A stretch of DNA of 64,000 nt from Kaistella sp. 97-N-M2 (GTDB lineage: Bacteria; Bacteroidota; Bacteroidia; Flavobacteriales; Weeksellaceae): the NCBI RefSeq assembly GCF_021513235.1, contig NZ_CP090976.1:2294001-2358000 (forward strand), given 5' to 3'. A program made the position numbers and the translations under genes. Below the pieces are notes generated by a model that ran no database searches, was not told the origin of the DNA, and was given only the letters and a program-made list of their open reading frames with translations. Positions 28,900 to 38,209 of the stretch are shown here, piece after piece (the stretch's first letter is position 1; each line of letters opens with the position of its first letter).

Positions 28900-29532
28900 T
28901 TATGAATTTATTTGAGAGAAAACGTAAAACATTTCAGTTGCTATTTGCAGACTTCTTTCATTGTACTTTTCTGCTTGTTGTGGTGTATCGTCAAATACTT
29001 TTGGGTCTTCAAAAGTGATAGGAATTCGTTTTTCTGCGCCAAACACAATTGGGCAGGCTTCATTTGCAGAATCACAAGTAAGAACTGCACAAAAACCAGA
29101 TTTTGGGTTAAAATCATCATTCAATTTCTTTGAAAATCCAATTATTGGATGCTCGTTATCTGCATATTTAATGGAATAAACAGGATTATCATTTTTAGAA
29201 ATTGTGTTTATCTGAAAACCTGAATTTAGCAAAGTTTCTGCAACCATTGGAAAAAGTGCGGTTGCTTCTGTTCCGCCCGAATAACAAAATACGTTTCTGA
29301 TATTGAAGTAGTTTGCCATTGTTTGCGCCCAAACTTGTGATAAATGACTTCTTCGTGAATTGTGAGTGCAGATAAAGTTGATACGGATTTCTTGATTTTT
29401 TGAAACCTCTGCCTGAATAAAATCAGTTAGCGGTTGTAAAACTGCTTTACGTTCGCTTGAAATGGTATGAGGTTTTAATTCTTTGATTAAATTTTGTATT
29501 TCTAAAAATAGAGTTCGCTTTGTTGTCTTCAT
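28900..29532 (-). CDS. arsC: low-molecular-weight phosphatase-type arsenate reductase
   Basis: The chosen ATG at 29530-29532 (MKTTKRTLF) gives 210 residues; an upstream frame extension is not needed. The phosphatase loop is CTHNSRRS (CX5RS) in INFICTHNSRRSHLS. The Asp loop region has FDDTPQQAEKY, and further Cys (VLTCDSANEACPI) may relay disulfides as in thioredoxin-coupled ArsC. It reduces As(V) to As(III), which ACR3 exports. At 210 residues it is longer than classical ArsC (about 130) because of an N-terminal helical extension, as usual in Bacteroidota. Confidence 0.88.
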   Translation of the reverse strand: MKTTKRTLFLEIQNLIKELKPHTISSERKAVLQPLTDFIQAEVSKNQEIRINFICTHNSRRSHLSQVWAQTMANYFNIRNVFCYSGGTEATALFPMVAETLLNSGFQINTISKNDNPVYSIKYADNEHPIIGFSKKLNDDFNPKSGFCAVLTCDSANEACPIVFGAEKRIPITFEDPKVFDDTPQQAEKYNERSLQIATEMFYVFSQINS

Positions 29533-29546
29533 TTTTTTGATTTTTT

Positions 29547-30014
29547 TTAGCAACAACCACTTCCGGGTGCACAAGAAGTTGCAGTTTGAATTTCAGATAA
29601 AATCTTTTTAGGTTTTTCAGCGTGAATGCCACATTGGTCTTTAGCCAAACAATCAGTTTGTTTAGATGTCAATAAGAAATGTTGCCCGTCAAAATCAAGT
29701 CCGAATTTTCCAATTGTATCCGCTTGGTATTCTACTTCGATTTCTAAATCTGCTATTTTTAAAACTTTTTCCGAAAGTTCAATGATGTTCAACAACTTTT
29801 CTGGATGCAATCTGTGGTCGTAATCATTTGCATTCCATAGTTGGAAATTTACGACTTCTTCTTTTCTTTCAGTTCCACCACAATCGATAAAATGTTTTGT
29901 GATTTTACCGACTTCTGTAACGTGAAAGTGATTTGGTACTAATTCTCCGTTTGGTAATTGAAAACCTATAGTTTCCAGTTCTTTTAATACTGATTTTACT
30001 TGTGATAATTTCAT
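29547..30014 (-). CDS. DUF6428-type protein of the ars operon
   Basis: The 155-residue cytosolic protein starts MKLSQVKSVLKELETIGFQLPNG, has a His-containing core (HFHVTEVGKITKHFIDCGG), and ends with several Cys (CLAKDQCGIH; TSCAPGSGCC). I recognise it as the DUF6428 type that often sits between arsR and arsC in Bacteroidota. The C-terminal GSGCC could bind arsenite and serve as a chaperone, by analogy with ArsD. No catalytic motif is evident. Confidence 0.7.
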   Translation of the reverse strand: MKLSQVKSVLKELETIGFQLPNGELVPNHFHVTEVGKITKHFIDCGGTERKEEVVNFQLWNANDYDHRLHPEKLLNIIELSEKVLKIADLEIEVEYQADTIGKFGLDFDGQHFLLTSKQTDCLAKDQCGIHAEKPKKILSEIQTATSCAPGSGCC

Positions 30015-30062
30015 AACTTTATTTGTTTATTGCGATTATATGATCAATACATTCAAATTTTT

Positions 30063-30395
30063 TTAACAGCAATCTTGGCTTTCGGTTAAGTCTTGGTTTA
30101 GAAATTCAGTCATTACAGTTTTCATTGCTATCCAATTTTCTGCGTGAATACAATAACAAACACTTGTTCCTTCCACATTTCCTTTAATCAAGCCTAAATG
30201 CTTCAATTCTTTTAGATGTTGCGAGATTGTTGGTTGGGCTAATCCAATTTCATTTACCAGATCTCCGCAAATGCAAGCATTAATTTTAAACAAATGTTGT
30301 AAAATCGCTACCCTTGCAGGATGTCCGAATACTTTCGCAAATAATGCAATTTTATTTTGCTCTTCCGTAAATTTTTCTGTTTTTGAACTTCCCAT
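30063..30395 (-). CDS. arsR: ArsR-family arsenite-responsive repressor
   Basis: The 110-residue winged-helix protein has the ArsR fold: HPARVAILQHLFK, ACICGDLVNEIGLAQPTISQHLKELKHLGLI, wing VEGTSVCYC. Cys in NACICGDL, CYC and the final DCC can coordinate As(III). It is the first gene of the ars operon and should repress it until arsenite binds. A palindrome at 30404-30427 just upstream is the likely operator. Confidence 0.9.
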   Translation of the reverse strand: MGSSKTEKFTEEQNKIALFAKVFGHPARVAILQHLFKINACICGDLVNEIGLAQPTISQHLKELKHLGLIKGNVEGTSVCYCIHAENWIAMKTVMTEFLNQDLTESQDCC

Positions 30396-30403
30396 TATGT
30401 TTT

Positions 30404-30427
30404 ATTAATTGCAATATTACGATTAAT
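30404..30427 (-). promoter_or_regulatory. ArsR operator-like palindrome
   Basis: ATTAAT, TGCAATATTACG and ATTAAT read almost identically on both strands: a 24-bp palindrome centred on AATATT with two symmetric mismatches. It begins 9 bp upstream of the arsR start, the place for an autoregulatory operator. Confidence 0.6.
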
Positions 30428-30489
30428 ATAAATACGAGCAAAACAAAATTAAGAGGAATATTTTTTATACTTCAAATAAATGGAGTTTT

Positions 30490-30870
30490 TTAAAATTTTT
30501 CTCCAATTCTTTCACCCATTTTTATGATCGTTTCAAAATCTTTCGAGGTATTAACCAATAAATCATGATCGATTTTAATTTTGTTTTTCTCAAATAACAG
30601 GACAACTGTCGAAACCTCCAAATTTAAAATAACCTTTTTCTTCCCCTTTTTTTACATTCGTACCTTGATAAGTTTGAATCATACTTCCAACCATTGTTGC
30701 CCCAACTTCGATCATGACAACATTGCCGAAAACCGGACTTTTTATAATGCAGTACTCGCGCTTATTCAGCCAGAAGATTTCTGCTTTTTCACGCAGAGCC
30801 AAAGGACTTACCGAGTAGTAATTACCGTCAATTTTAATATTTGAACTTGCCGTGATTCCACTTACCGGAA
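30490..30870 (-). pseudogene. psd: phosphatidylserine decarboxylase C-terminal remnant
   Basis: The minus strand encodes LNKREYCIIKSPVFGNVVMIEVGATMVGSMIQTY, then KGEEKGYFKFGG. After a one-base frame change it continues STVVLLFEKNKIKIDHDLL to a stop at 30490. This is the C-terminal half of phosphatidylserine decarboxylase including the processing region. Upstream the frame decays with stops (after GKWNHGKFKY), and no N-terminal half is present. It is a relic in a stretch with no other gene and marks an old insertion boundary of the metal island. Confidence 0.7.
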
Positions 30871-31210
30871 AATGTGTTGGTCAGAATCCGAATGCGATTT
30901 CTAACTATCATAATGATTTTTCACAAAACCTAAAAATGAAAGAGAGTGTTCTGTCTTATTCGTACTATGCTTTACAAAATGCTGTATCAAGTTTGGAAAT
31001 TTCAACATTTCACCCAATTCTGTATTGGCACACACAAAAATAAGTAGAAATGATATCGAAATTATTTTCTTCAAGATTGTAAAAGAACAGATTTAATTAT
31101 AGAAGATGAAATAATATCAGGTAATTTTTTAGAATTTATTGAAAGATTTACTCTTTTTCGGATTGTCGAAAAATCAAGAATAATATAATTTCCGGTAGCA
31201 ATTTTTTATT
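30871..31210. other. intergenic, no gene seen
   Basis: This AT-rich spacer follows the psd relic. I see no supported gene, RNA or terminator. A short open frame at 30852-31043 on the plus strand has no recognisable features. Confidence 0.4.
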
Positions 31211-31218
31211 TAACTTTG
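31211..31218 (+). promoter_or_regulatory. -7 element TAACTTTG at a near-leaderless start
   Basis: TAACTTTG matches TAnnTTTG and ends 5 bp before the GTG at 31224, so transcription should begin on or next to the start codon. No good -33 box is visible. Confidence 0.45.
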
Positions 31219-31223
31219 CAAAG

Positions 31224-31550
31224 GTGAAGATTTTCAATTATATATTAACAATTTATTTAGCCGTGCTATTTTGTATGCCTTGTTCGGATAATGAACAAAG
31301 CACTTTTGAGGTGGTTACTACTAAAATTGAAAAAGTACAGAACGAACATTCACAAAAACATAAAGACGATTTTTGTTCGTCTTTTTGTATGTGCAGTTGC
31401 TGTGGTAGGAATGTTGTAGTATATCAACAAATTCCTGCAAACTTTATTGGTCATTTTTCAAACGAATTCTATTCATCAGAATTTTTTCATATTCCAAACC
31501 CATACTCCAACTATTTCGGCAGTATATGGCAACCGCCTCAATTAGGTTAG
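31224..31550 (+). CDS. small secreted Cys-rich protein ahead of the Czc pump (DUF6660-like)
   Basis: The 108-residue product starts at a GTG; no ATG exists upstream in frame. It has a signal peptide (YILTIYLAVLFCMPC), a Cys cluster DDFCSSFCMCSCCGRN at about residues 50-65, and the ending GSIWQPPQLG shared with the protein at 9555. Both precede RND pumps, by 1.2 kb at 9555 and by 90 bp here. It is probably an exported metal-binding accessory of the downstream pump. No close functional precedent is known to me. Confidence 0.6.
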   Translation: MKIFNYILTIYLAVLFCMPCSDNEQSTFEVVTTKIEKVQNEHSQKHKDDFCSSFCMCSCCGRNVVVYQQIPANFIGHFSNEFYSSEFFHIPNPYSNYFGSIWQPPQLG

Positions 31551-31639
31551 TATTATTAAATAAAATTTACGGTTTTGCTTTTCTGCGAACGCGTACTTTT
31601 TATTATCTAAATTTTACTTTAATCTAATTTTCTTTATCA

Positions 31640-34600
31640 ATGCTAAATAAAATCATTGAATTCTCCATCAATAATAAATTGGTGATCGGAATTTTCACTA
31701 TTGCGCTCATTATTTGGGGCGTCATGTCCCTTCGAACCCTTCCTATAGATGCCGTACCAGATATTACAAATAATCAGGTACAGGTAATAACATTAAGTCC
31801 ATCACTGGCAACACAGGAAATAGAACAGTTTATTTCTTATCCTATAGAACAGACAATGTCTACTATTCCTGAAATTCAGGAAGTGCGATCTATTTCCCGC
31901 TTTGGTTTATCTGTTGTAACCATTATTTTTCATGATGACATAGATATTTACTGGGCACGCCAGCAAGTCTCTGAACGGCTTCCTGAAGCAAAAAGTTCCA
32001 TTCCTGCAGGACTTGGTAATCCTGAAATGGCACCGGTTTCTACTGGTTTAGGTGAAATTTACCAATATACGGTTCATGCTAAACCCGGCTTTGAGGATAA
32101 ATACGATGCTACAAAACTGCGAACCATACAAGACTGGATTATTCGAAAACAATTATTGGGTACGCCTGGAATTGCGGAAGTAAATAGTTTCGGAGGTTTT
32201 TTGAAACAGTATGAAATTGCACTAAATATTAATCAATTACGGAGTTACAATTTATCTATTTCGGATGTTTTCACAGCATTGGAAAAAAATAATCAGAATA
32301 CCGGTGGTTCATATATTGATAAAAAACCCAATGCCTATTTTATCAGAAGCCAGGGCTTGATCACAAGTCTTGGAGATATTGAAAGGATTGTAGTTAAAAA
32401 TTCGGAGAGTGGTCTGCCTATTACCATCAGAGATGTTGCAAAAGTTCAGTTTGGGACTGCTACCCGATACGGTGCACTTACCAGAAATGACAAAGAAGCG
32501 GTCGGCGGAATTGTAATGCTATTAAAAGATAATAATGCTTCTGAAGTAGTTGGACGAGTAAAGGATAAAATAGACCAAATACGGAAAACTTTACCTGACG
32601 GTGTAGAGATAGAACCCTTTCTGGACAGAAGTGAATTTGTAGACAGAGCCATGAGTACGGTGCAAAAAAACTTAATAGAAGGGGCGTTAATTGTAATATT
32701 GGTTTTAGTTCTTTTTCTCGGGAATATTCGTTCAGGCTTAATTGTGGCTTCGGTTATACCTTTAGCAATGCTATTTGCCGTAGCATTGATGAAAGTTTTT
32801 GGCGTATCTGGAAACTTGATGAGTCTTGGGGCGATCGATTTTGGACTTATTGTGGATGGTGCTGTAATTATCGTGGAAGCAACCATGCACCACATGAGGA
32901 AGTTGAAAACAGGAAAAATTTCGCAGGCAGAAATGGATATTCAGGTTTCCGGTTCTGCAAAAAAAATGATGAACTCCGCTGCGTTTGGTCAACTTATTAT
33001 TTTAATTGTCTATTTACCAATATTGGCTTTGGTAGGAATTGAAGGCAAAATGTTTCGCCCGATGGCACAAACGGTTTCTTTTGCAATATTTGGAGCATTA
33101 ATTCTTTCGCTTACTTATGTACCGATGATCAGTTCACTTCTATTGAGTAAAAATATTAGTCATAAAAAGAACTTTTCTGATAAAATGATGGAAAAATTTC
33201 AGCGCGTTTATGATCCGTTGATTAATGGTGCACTGCGATTTAAAAAAACTGTCTTGATTGTTGCAATTGCGCTTCTCGGATTGTCAGCAGTTATCTTCAG
33301 TTCTCTTGGAGGTGAATTTCTACCAACGCTGGAGGAAGGAGATTTTGCTGTAGAAACAAGATTATTGGTAGGAAGTTCGCTGGAGCAGACCGTTGAAAAA
33401 ATAGAGCAGGCATCAAGTTTATTAATGAAAACTTATCCGGAAGTGAAGGAAGTTGTGGGCAAGATTGGAGCATCCGAGATTCCTACAGATCCAATGCCGA
33501 TAGAAGCCACAGATATAACGATATTATTAAAACCTAAAAAAGACTGGACGAGTGCAGATACCCGGGAAGAATTAGCGGAGAAAATGCAGAAAACTTTAGA
33601 ACAGGTTCCGGGAGTTACGTTCGGTTTTTCGCAACCTATACAATTACGGACCAACGAATTAATTTCTGGTGTACGACAGGATGTAGGTATCAAAATTTTT
33701 GGCGATGATTTAGAAACGCTTTCAGATTTAGCGAAGAAAATAGGTGGATTAATTCCCTCAATAGATGGTGCAGAAGATTTATATATAGAACAGGTGAGTG
33801 GTCTACCGCAAATTTCAATCAAATTGAACCGGGATAATATCGCGCGATATGGGTTAAATGTTGAAGAAATAAATAACGCTATTAACACTGCATTTGCTGG
33901 TGGTGTTGCCGGAACGGTATTCGAAGGAGAAAAACGTTTTGATCTGGTAGTTCGGTTAGAACAAGGAGAACGCCAAAGTATTGAAGATGTAAAAAGGCTC
34001 TTTGTTACTGCCAGTAATGGAAACCAGGTTCCGTTGGAGCAGGTTGCAGAAGTAAGTTATCAATTGGCACCTAACCAAATACAGCGTGAAGATGCCAAAA
34101 GAAGAATTATTGTTGGCTTTAATGTTCGGGGTAGAGATATTGCCTCTGTAGTAAAAGACGTTCAGGCAAAAATTGACGAAAAAGTAAAAATGCCGACCGG
34201 CTATTTTATAACTTATGGTGGCCAATTTAAAAATTTGGAAGAAGCCAACAAAAGACTGTCTATAGCCGTACCGGTTGCATTGGGATTAATTCTTTTGCTG
34301 CTCTATTTTGCGTTTGGTTCCTTAAAATACTCACTACTAATTTTCACCGCAATCCCGATGTCTGCCATAGGTGGAATATTTGCCCTTTGGTTAAGAGGTT
34401 TACCTTTTAGTATTTCGGCTGGTGTAGGCTTTATTGCTTTGTTTGGTGTGGCTGTTTTAAATGGAATCGTATTAATAACAGAGTTTAATCAACTTAAAAA
34501 ACAAGGAATGAAAGATATTAAGCAAAGAATTCTCGCAGGTACTGCTATAAGATTAAGACCGGTTTTAATGACTGCTACCGTTGCATCATTAGGATTTTTA

Positions 34601-36037
34601 CCTATGGCATTGGCAACCGGAGCAGGAGGAGAAGTACAAAAACCATTAGCAACAGTTGTTATAGGTGGTTTGTTCACCGCAACATTTCTTACACTTGTAC
34701 TTTTGCCGGTACTTTACTCTTATGTGGAGAATATAAAACCTTCCCGACGTAAGTTGAAAAATACAAAAATTGCAGGATCAGCAACGATTATTCTTTTGTT
34801 TTTACTCTCAGGTTTTAATAATGGAGTTAAAGGTCAAATTACGACAAATTCATCTTCATCTTTAGGGACGATAGATTTGAATTCAGCAATTTCTGCTTCC
34901 CTGGAATCCAATCCAAACACAAGGGTTGCAAAATTAGGAGAGGAATACCAGTCTGCATTAAAAGGTTCTGTGAGAGATTATGGCAAAACAAATATCAATC
35001 TCACTTTTGGTCAATATAACAGTCTTATTGCTTATGATAATAATATTACCATAAGCCAAAATATTCCGAATCCGGTTTATTTGAAAAGATTAACAGAACT
35101 GGCAGACGCCAACATAAACGCGTCCAAAATGCAGGCAGGAATTTATAAAAATCAGATCACTTATCAGGTAAAAAGTATTTATTATAGTTTACTCTACAGA
35201 AAAGAACAAAGAACATTAAATGAGGAATTAATCGCGCTTTATGAGAAAATACTTCGTGCTGCCGACATAAGATTTCAGACTGGTGAAACAAATATTTTAG
35301 AAAAATACAATGCCAATACCAGATTGCAGGAAGCGATTTCTCAAAAATTGCAGACGGAAGAATATATAAAAATTCATCTGGAGCAATTGAAAAGGTATAC
35401 CGGAAATCAAACCATCGAAGATATTATGGAAACAACGCTTATCGAAAAGTTTTTAGATGTATCACCACAGAGCGCAATTTTTAATAATAATCCAGACTTG
35501 CTTGCTTTGAAAAGCCAGATAGAAGTCGCTAAAGAAGAAATCAGAGTTGAAAAAAGCAGGTTACTTCCCGATTTTAGCGTCGGTTATTTTAACCAATCGT
35601 TGGTAGGTAATTTCGAGAAAAATGGAGTTTCGAAGTTTTACGGAGTAGGAAAAAGATTTCAGGGTGTAGAATTGGGAATTAGCATACCCATTTTTGCAAA
35701 AGCGCAAAAAGCAAAAATCAAAGCCGCAGAAATTAACCAGCAAATACAGGAAGCAAAAGTAGATGCATTTTCTTTCAGTCTTTCTCAACGGGGTTCTACA
35801 CTGCTTTCGGACCTAAAACGGTTGCAAATCCAGATCAATTTTTATAGGGAAACAGCATTGCCACAGGCAAAGTTGCTTATTACAAAATCACAGCGTGCCT
35901 TTGAGGTTGGAGAAATGGATTATTACCAGGTTAGTCAATCCATAAACAACGCCGTGGAAGTCCAAAAACAATACATCGAAAGTTTAAATCAATATAATCA
36001 AACAGCCATCGAACTGGAATTAATTTCTGGTTTATAA
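31640..36037 (+). CDS. czcA: CzcA-type RND pump fused to TolC-like outer-membrane protein
   Basis: The 1465-residue chain is a complete heavy-metal RND pump (residues 1-1040). It has the N-terminal helix, LPIDAVPDITNNQVQVI, porter loops, and the TM4 DFGLIVDGAVIIVE with the acidic pair of the Co/Zn/Cd class. A linker with one hydrophobic segment (IAGSATIILLFLLSGF, about 1050) leads to a TolC/OEP domain at about 1080-1465. RND-TolC fusions are known in Bacteroidota; the linker span may act as an internal signal. The gene is intact. With the adaptor 23 bp downstream it forms a two-gene tripartite efflux system. Confidence 0.88.
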   Translation: MLNKIIEFSINNKLVIGIFTIALIIWGVMSLRTLPIDAVPDITNNQVQVITLSPSLATQEIEQFISYPIEQTMSTIPEIQEVRSISRFGLSVVTIIFHDDIDIYWARQQVSERLPEAKSSIPAGLGNPEMAPVSTGLGEIYQYTVHAKPGFEDKYDATKLRTIQDWIIRKQLLGTPGIAEVNSFGGFLKQYEIALNINQLRSYNLSISDVFTALEKNNQNTGGSYIDKKPNAYFIRSQGLITSLGDIERIVVKNSESGLPITIRDVAKVQFGTATRYGALTRNDKEAVGGIVMLLKDNNASEVVGRVKDKIDQIRKTLPDGVEIEPFLDRSEFVDRAMSTVQKNLIEGALIVILVLVLFLGNIRSGLIVASVIPLAMLFAVALMKVFGVSGNLMSLGAIDFGLIVDGAVIIVEATMHHMRKLKTGKISQAEMDIQVSGSAKKMMNSAAFGQLIILIVYLPILALVGIEGKMFRPMAQTVSFAIFGALILSLTYVPMISSLLLSKNISHKKNFSDKMMEKFQRVYDPLINGALRFKKTVLIVAIALLGLSAVIFSSLGGEFLPTLEEGDFAVETRLLVGSSLEQTVEKIEQASSLLMKTYPEVKEVVGKIGASEIPTDPMPIEATDITILLKPKKDWTSADTREELAEKMQKTLEQVPGVTFGFSQPIQLRTNELISGVRQDVGIKIFGDDLETLSDLAKKIGGLIPSIDGAEDLYIEQVSGLPQISIKLNRDNIARYGLNVEEINNAINTAFAGGVAGTVFEGEKRFDLVVRLEQGERQSIEDVKRLFVTASNGNQVPLEQVAEVSYQLAPNQIQREDAKRRIIVGFNVRGRDIASVVKDVQAKIDEKVKMPTGYFITYGGQFKNLEEANKRLSIAVPVALGLILLLLYFAFGSLKYSLLIFTAIPMSAIGGIFALWLRGLPFSISAGVGFIALFGVAVLNGIVLITEFNQLKKQGMKDIKQRILAGTAIRLRPVLMTATVASLGFLPMALATGAGGEVQKPLATVVIGGLFTATFLTLVLLPVLYSYVENIKPSRRKLKNTKIAGSATIILLFLLSGFNNGVKGQITTNSSSSLGTIDLNSAISASLESNPNTRVAKLGEEYQSALKGSVRDYGKTNINLTFGQYNSLIAYDNNITISQNIPNPVYLKRLTELADANINASKMQAGIYKNQITYQVKSIYYSLLYRKEQRTLNEELIALYEKILRAADIRFQTGETNILEKYNANTRLQEAISQKLQTEEYIKIHLEQLKRYTGNQTIEDIMETTLIEKFLDVSPQSAIFNNNPDLLALKSQIEVAKEEIRVEKSRLLPDFSVGYFNQSLVGNFEKNGVSKFYGVGKRFQGVELGISIPIFAKAQKAKIKAAEINQQIQEAKVDAFSFSLSQRGSTLLSDLKRLQIQINFYRETALPQAKLLITKSQRAFEVGEMDYYQVSQSINNAVEVQKQYIESLNQYNQTAIELELISGL

Positions 36038-36060
36038 TAAATAATTAAAGTTCCAAAATC

Positions 36061-37257
36061 ATGAGTAAATCAAAATATTTATATATCATCGTCTTAAGTT
36101 TTATGTTGTCAGCCTGTAATTCCGATAAAAAGGAAGAAACAGCAGTCACGGCAAATGTAGAAGTTCCGCACGATGCAAACAGCGTAGAATTTAGTGAAGC
36201 GCAGTACAAAAGTGTGGGAATGGAATTGGGAAATATAACCAATACTAATCTTTCCAATTATATCAAAGCCTCTGGAGCTATTGAAGTTCCACCGCAAAAT
36301 CTGACCAGTATCACCTCTTCTTTTGGAGGTCATGTAAAATCCATGAACATAATCGAAGGAAAATATATTGGAAAAGGAACCGTGGTGGCAACGATAGAAA
36401 ATCCTGAATTTCTACAGATACAGCAGGATTACATGGAAAGCAATAGTCAGATGTCTTATTTAAGACAGGATCTTACACGCCAAAAAGAACTGGTAAAAGA
36501 AAATATTGCAGCCAGAAAATCTTTACAGCGGGCGCAAAGTGAGTATAATAGTATGTCTGCACGAGTTGCCGGATTACGGGCAAGACTTCAGGTTGCGAAC
36601 ATCAATCCTGCTTCTGTTGCAAGAGGTAACATATCTTCGCGCGCCAACATTTATGCACCACAAAGCGGATACGTAACAAAAGTATATACCAATATTGGAA
36701 AATATGTTGGAACTAATGAGGTTGTCGCAGATATTGCAAATACAGGTAATATGATGGTAAAAGTGCAGGTTTTTGAAAAAGATGTTGCAAAAATAAAAGT
36801 TGGTCAAATTATTCGATTTCAGGCTACTGGTGACGCCGAGGAAAAAACTGCTAAAGTTTATCTGATAGGGAAAGATATACACGGAGACAGAACTGTAGAT
36901 GTTTTGGCAAGAATTCAGAATGTATCTCAAAATCTGTTGCCGGGAATGTTTGTAAATGCTATCATAGAACTTGGATCTGTGGAAACACCAGCATTGCCAG
37001 ATGCGGCAATTGTAGGTTCCGGAGGTAAGAATTTTATTTTTATTTTAGAAAAAACTTTAGAAAAAACTAAAGATAAAGATGGGAAGGAAAAAGAAAAACA
37101 ATATATCTTTAGGAAGGTAGAAGTGCAAACCGGTGTAAGCGAAAATGGTTTTACTGCGGTTACTTTGCCTGCAAAATTTAATGAATCCGATAAAGTAGTT
37201 TTAAAAGGGGCATATGACCTGCTTTCTAAAATGAATAATATGGAGGAAGAGGAGTAA
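36061..37257 (+). CDS. czcB: CzcB-type periplasmic adaptor
   Basis: The 398-residue lipoprotein (signal ends FMLSACNS) has barrel-sandwich, alpha-hairpin (residues 125-185) and beta-barrel domains of the RND membrane-fusion family (GKYVGTNEVVADIANTGNMM). It lacks the YxCPMHP metal domain of the two Cus adaptors, in line with a Co/Zn/Cd rather than Cu/Ag pump. A Lys/Asp/Glu-rich insertion (KTKDKDGKEKEKQ, about 335-350) is unusual and probably a loop. Confidence 0.85.
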   Translation: MSKSKYLYIIVLSFMLSACNSDKKEETAVTANVEVPHDANSVEFSEAQYKSVGMELGNITNTNLSNYIKASGAIEVPPQNLTSITSSFGGHVKSMNIIEGKYIGKGTVVATIENPEFLQIQQDYMESNSQMSYLRQDLTRQKELVKENIAARKSLQRAQSEYNSMSARVAGLRARLQVANINPASVARGNISSRANIYAPQSGYVTKVYTNIGKYVGTNEVVADIANTGNMMVKVQVFEKDVAKIKVGQIIRFQATGDAEEKTAKVYLIGKDIHGDRTVDVLARIQNVSQNLLPGMFVNAIIELGSVETPALPDAAIVGSGGKNFIFILEKTLEKTKDKDGKEKEKQYIFRKVEVQTGVSENGFTAVTLPAKFNESDKVVLKGAYDLLSKMNNMEEEE

Positions 37258-37344
37258 TCTTGGGATAATTTTAAAACCTTAAAACCTATTTACAAACCAT
37301 TTGTTTCCATAAAAAGTTGCCAAAACTAGCATCAAAATATTTTT

Positions 37345-38067
37345 ATGATTTCAATTTATTTATACGCCTTAATTCCAGTTGTTTCCATTTTATTGGGCGG
37401 GATTACCGGATTATTTAAAAAACCAAACGCGGGTTTTCGGAGTTCTGTGTTGCATTTTGCGGGCGGAGTGGTTTTTTCAGTTGTTGCAGTGGAACTTCTG
37501 CCGGATATTATTAAAAATCACAGGCCTATTGAAGTGGGAATTGGTTTCGGACTGGGCATCGCGACGATGTTGGCTGTAAAATATTTTTCAGAAAAATTTC
37601 AAAAAAACGCTGAAAAATCGGCAGTAAAAAATTCTTTGCCGATGGGACTTCTGGTGGCATTGGCCATCGATTTACTAATAGATGGCGTGCTTCTCGGCGT
37701 TGGTTTTGCGGCTGGAAGCACCGAAGGAATTCTGCTTTCCATCGCTTTGGCTCTCGAAATTTTTTCTCTGGGATTAGCAGTAGTTTTGGCTTGTATGGAT
37801 TTAAATTTTTCAAAACAAAAAAGCCTGACTATTTTATTAGTTTTGGGTGCCTGCTTCTTTGTCGGAGCCGTTTTAGGAATTACATTATTAGCAGGATTAT
37901 CACAGGAATGGCTGGAATTGGTGCTGTCTTTCGGTCTCGCTGCTTTATTATTTTTGGTAACTGAAGAATTATTGAAAGAAGCGCACGAAGAAAAAGAAAC
38001 ACTTTTGCAGACGAGTATGTTTTTTGTAGGATTTTTAATATTTCTACTGGTAGGAATGGTAGTTTAA
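37345..38067 (+). CDS. ZIP-family metal permease
   Basis: The 240-residue membrane protein has about eight TM helices of ZIP type. The metal-binding helix IV motif is HFAGGVVFSVVAVELLPDII, and helix V has LVALAIDLLIDGVLLGVGFA. ZIP proteins move divalent metals into the cytosol. Here it sits between a metal efflux pump and a metal-exporting ATPase, so it may instead limit or balance Zn/Cd flux. Some bacterial ZIP relatives in resistance islands have Asp in place of the usual His, as in DLLIDG here. Confidence 0.8.
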   Translation: MISIYLYALIPVVSILLGGITGLFKKPNAGFRSSVLHFAGGVVFSVVAVELLPDIIKNHRPIEVGIGFGLGIATMLAVKYFSEKFQKNAEKSAVKNSLPMGLLVALAIDLLIDGVLLGVGFAAGSTEGILLSIALALEIFSLGLAVVLACMDLNFSKQKSLTILLVLGACFFVGAVLGITLLAGLSQEWLELVLSFGLAALLFLVTEELLKEAHEEKETLLQTSMFFVGFLIFLLVGMVV

Positions 38068-38209
38068 ATTAATTAAGATTAAAAAAATAAGCATAATCGT
38101 AAAGTTCAAAAAATGAATTTTAATTTAAAATTTTTAGGTTCAAAAATTAAACTTGATAAATTATTATAATAAGATACAAACGATATATTCAAAAATTAAA
38201 ATATAAAAA

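Noticed and set aside
30581-30844. Plus-strand frame of 87 codons
   Set aside because: The minus strand here encodes a clear phosphatidylserine decarboxylase fragment, so the plus frame is a shadow.
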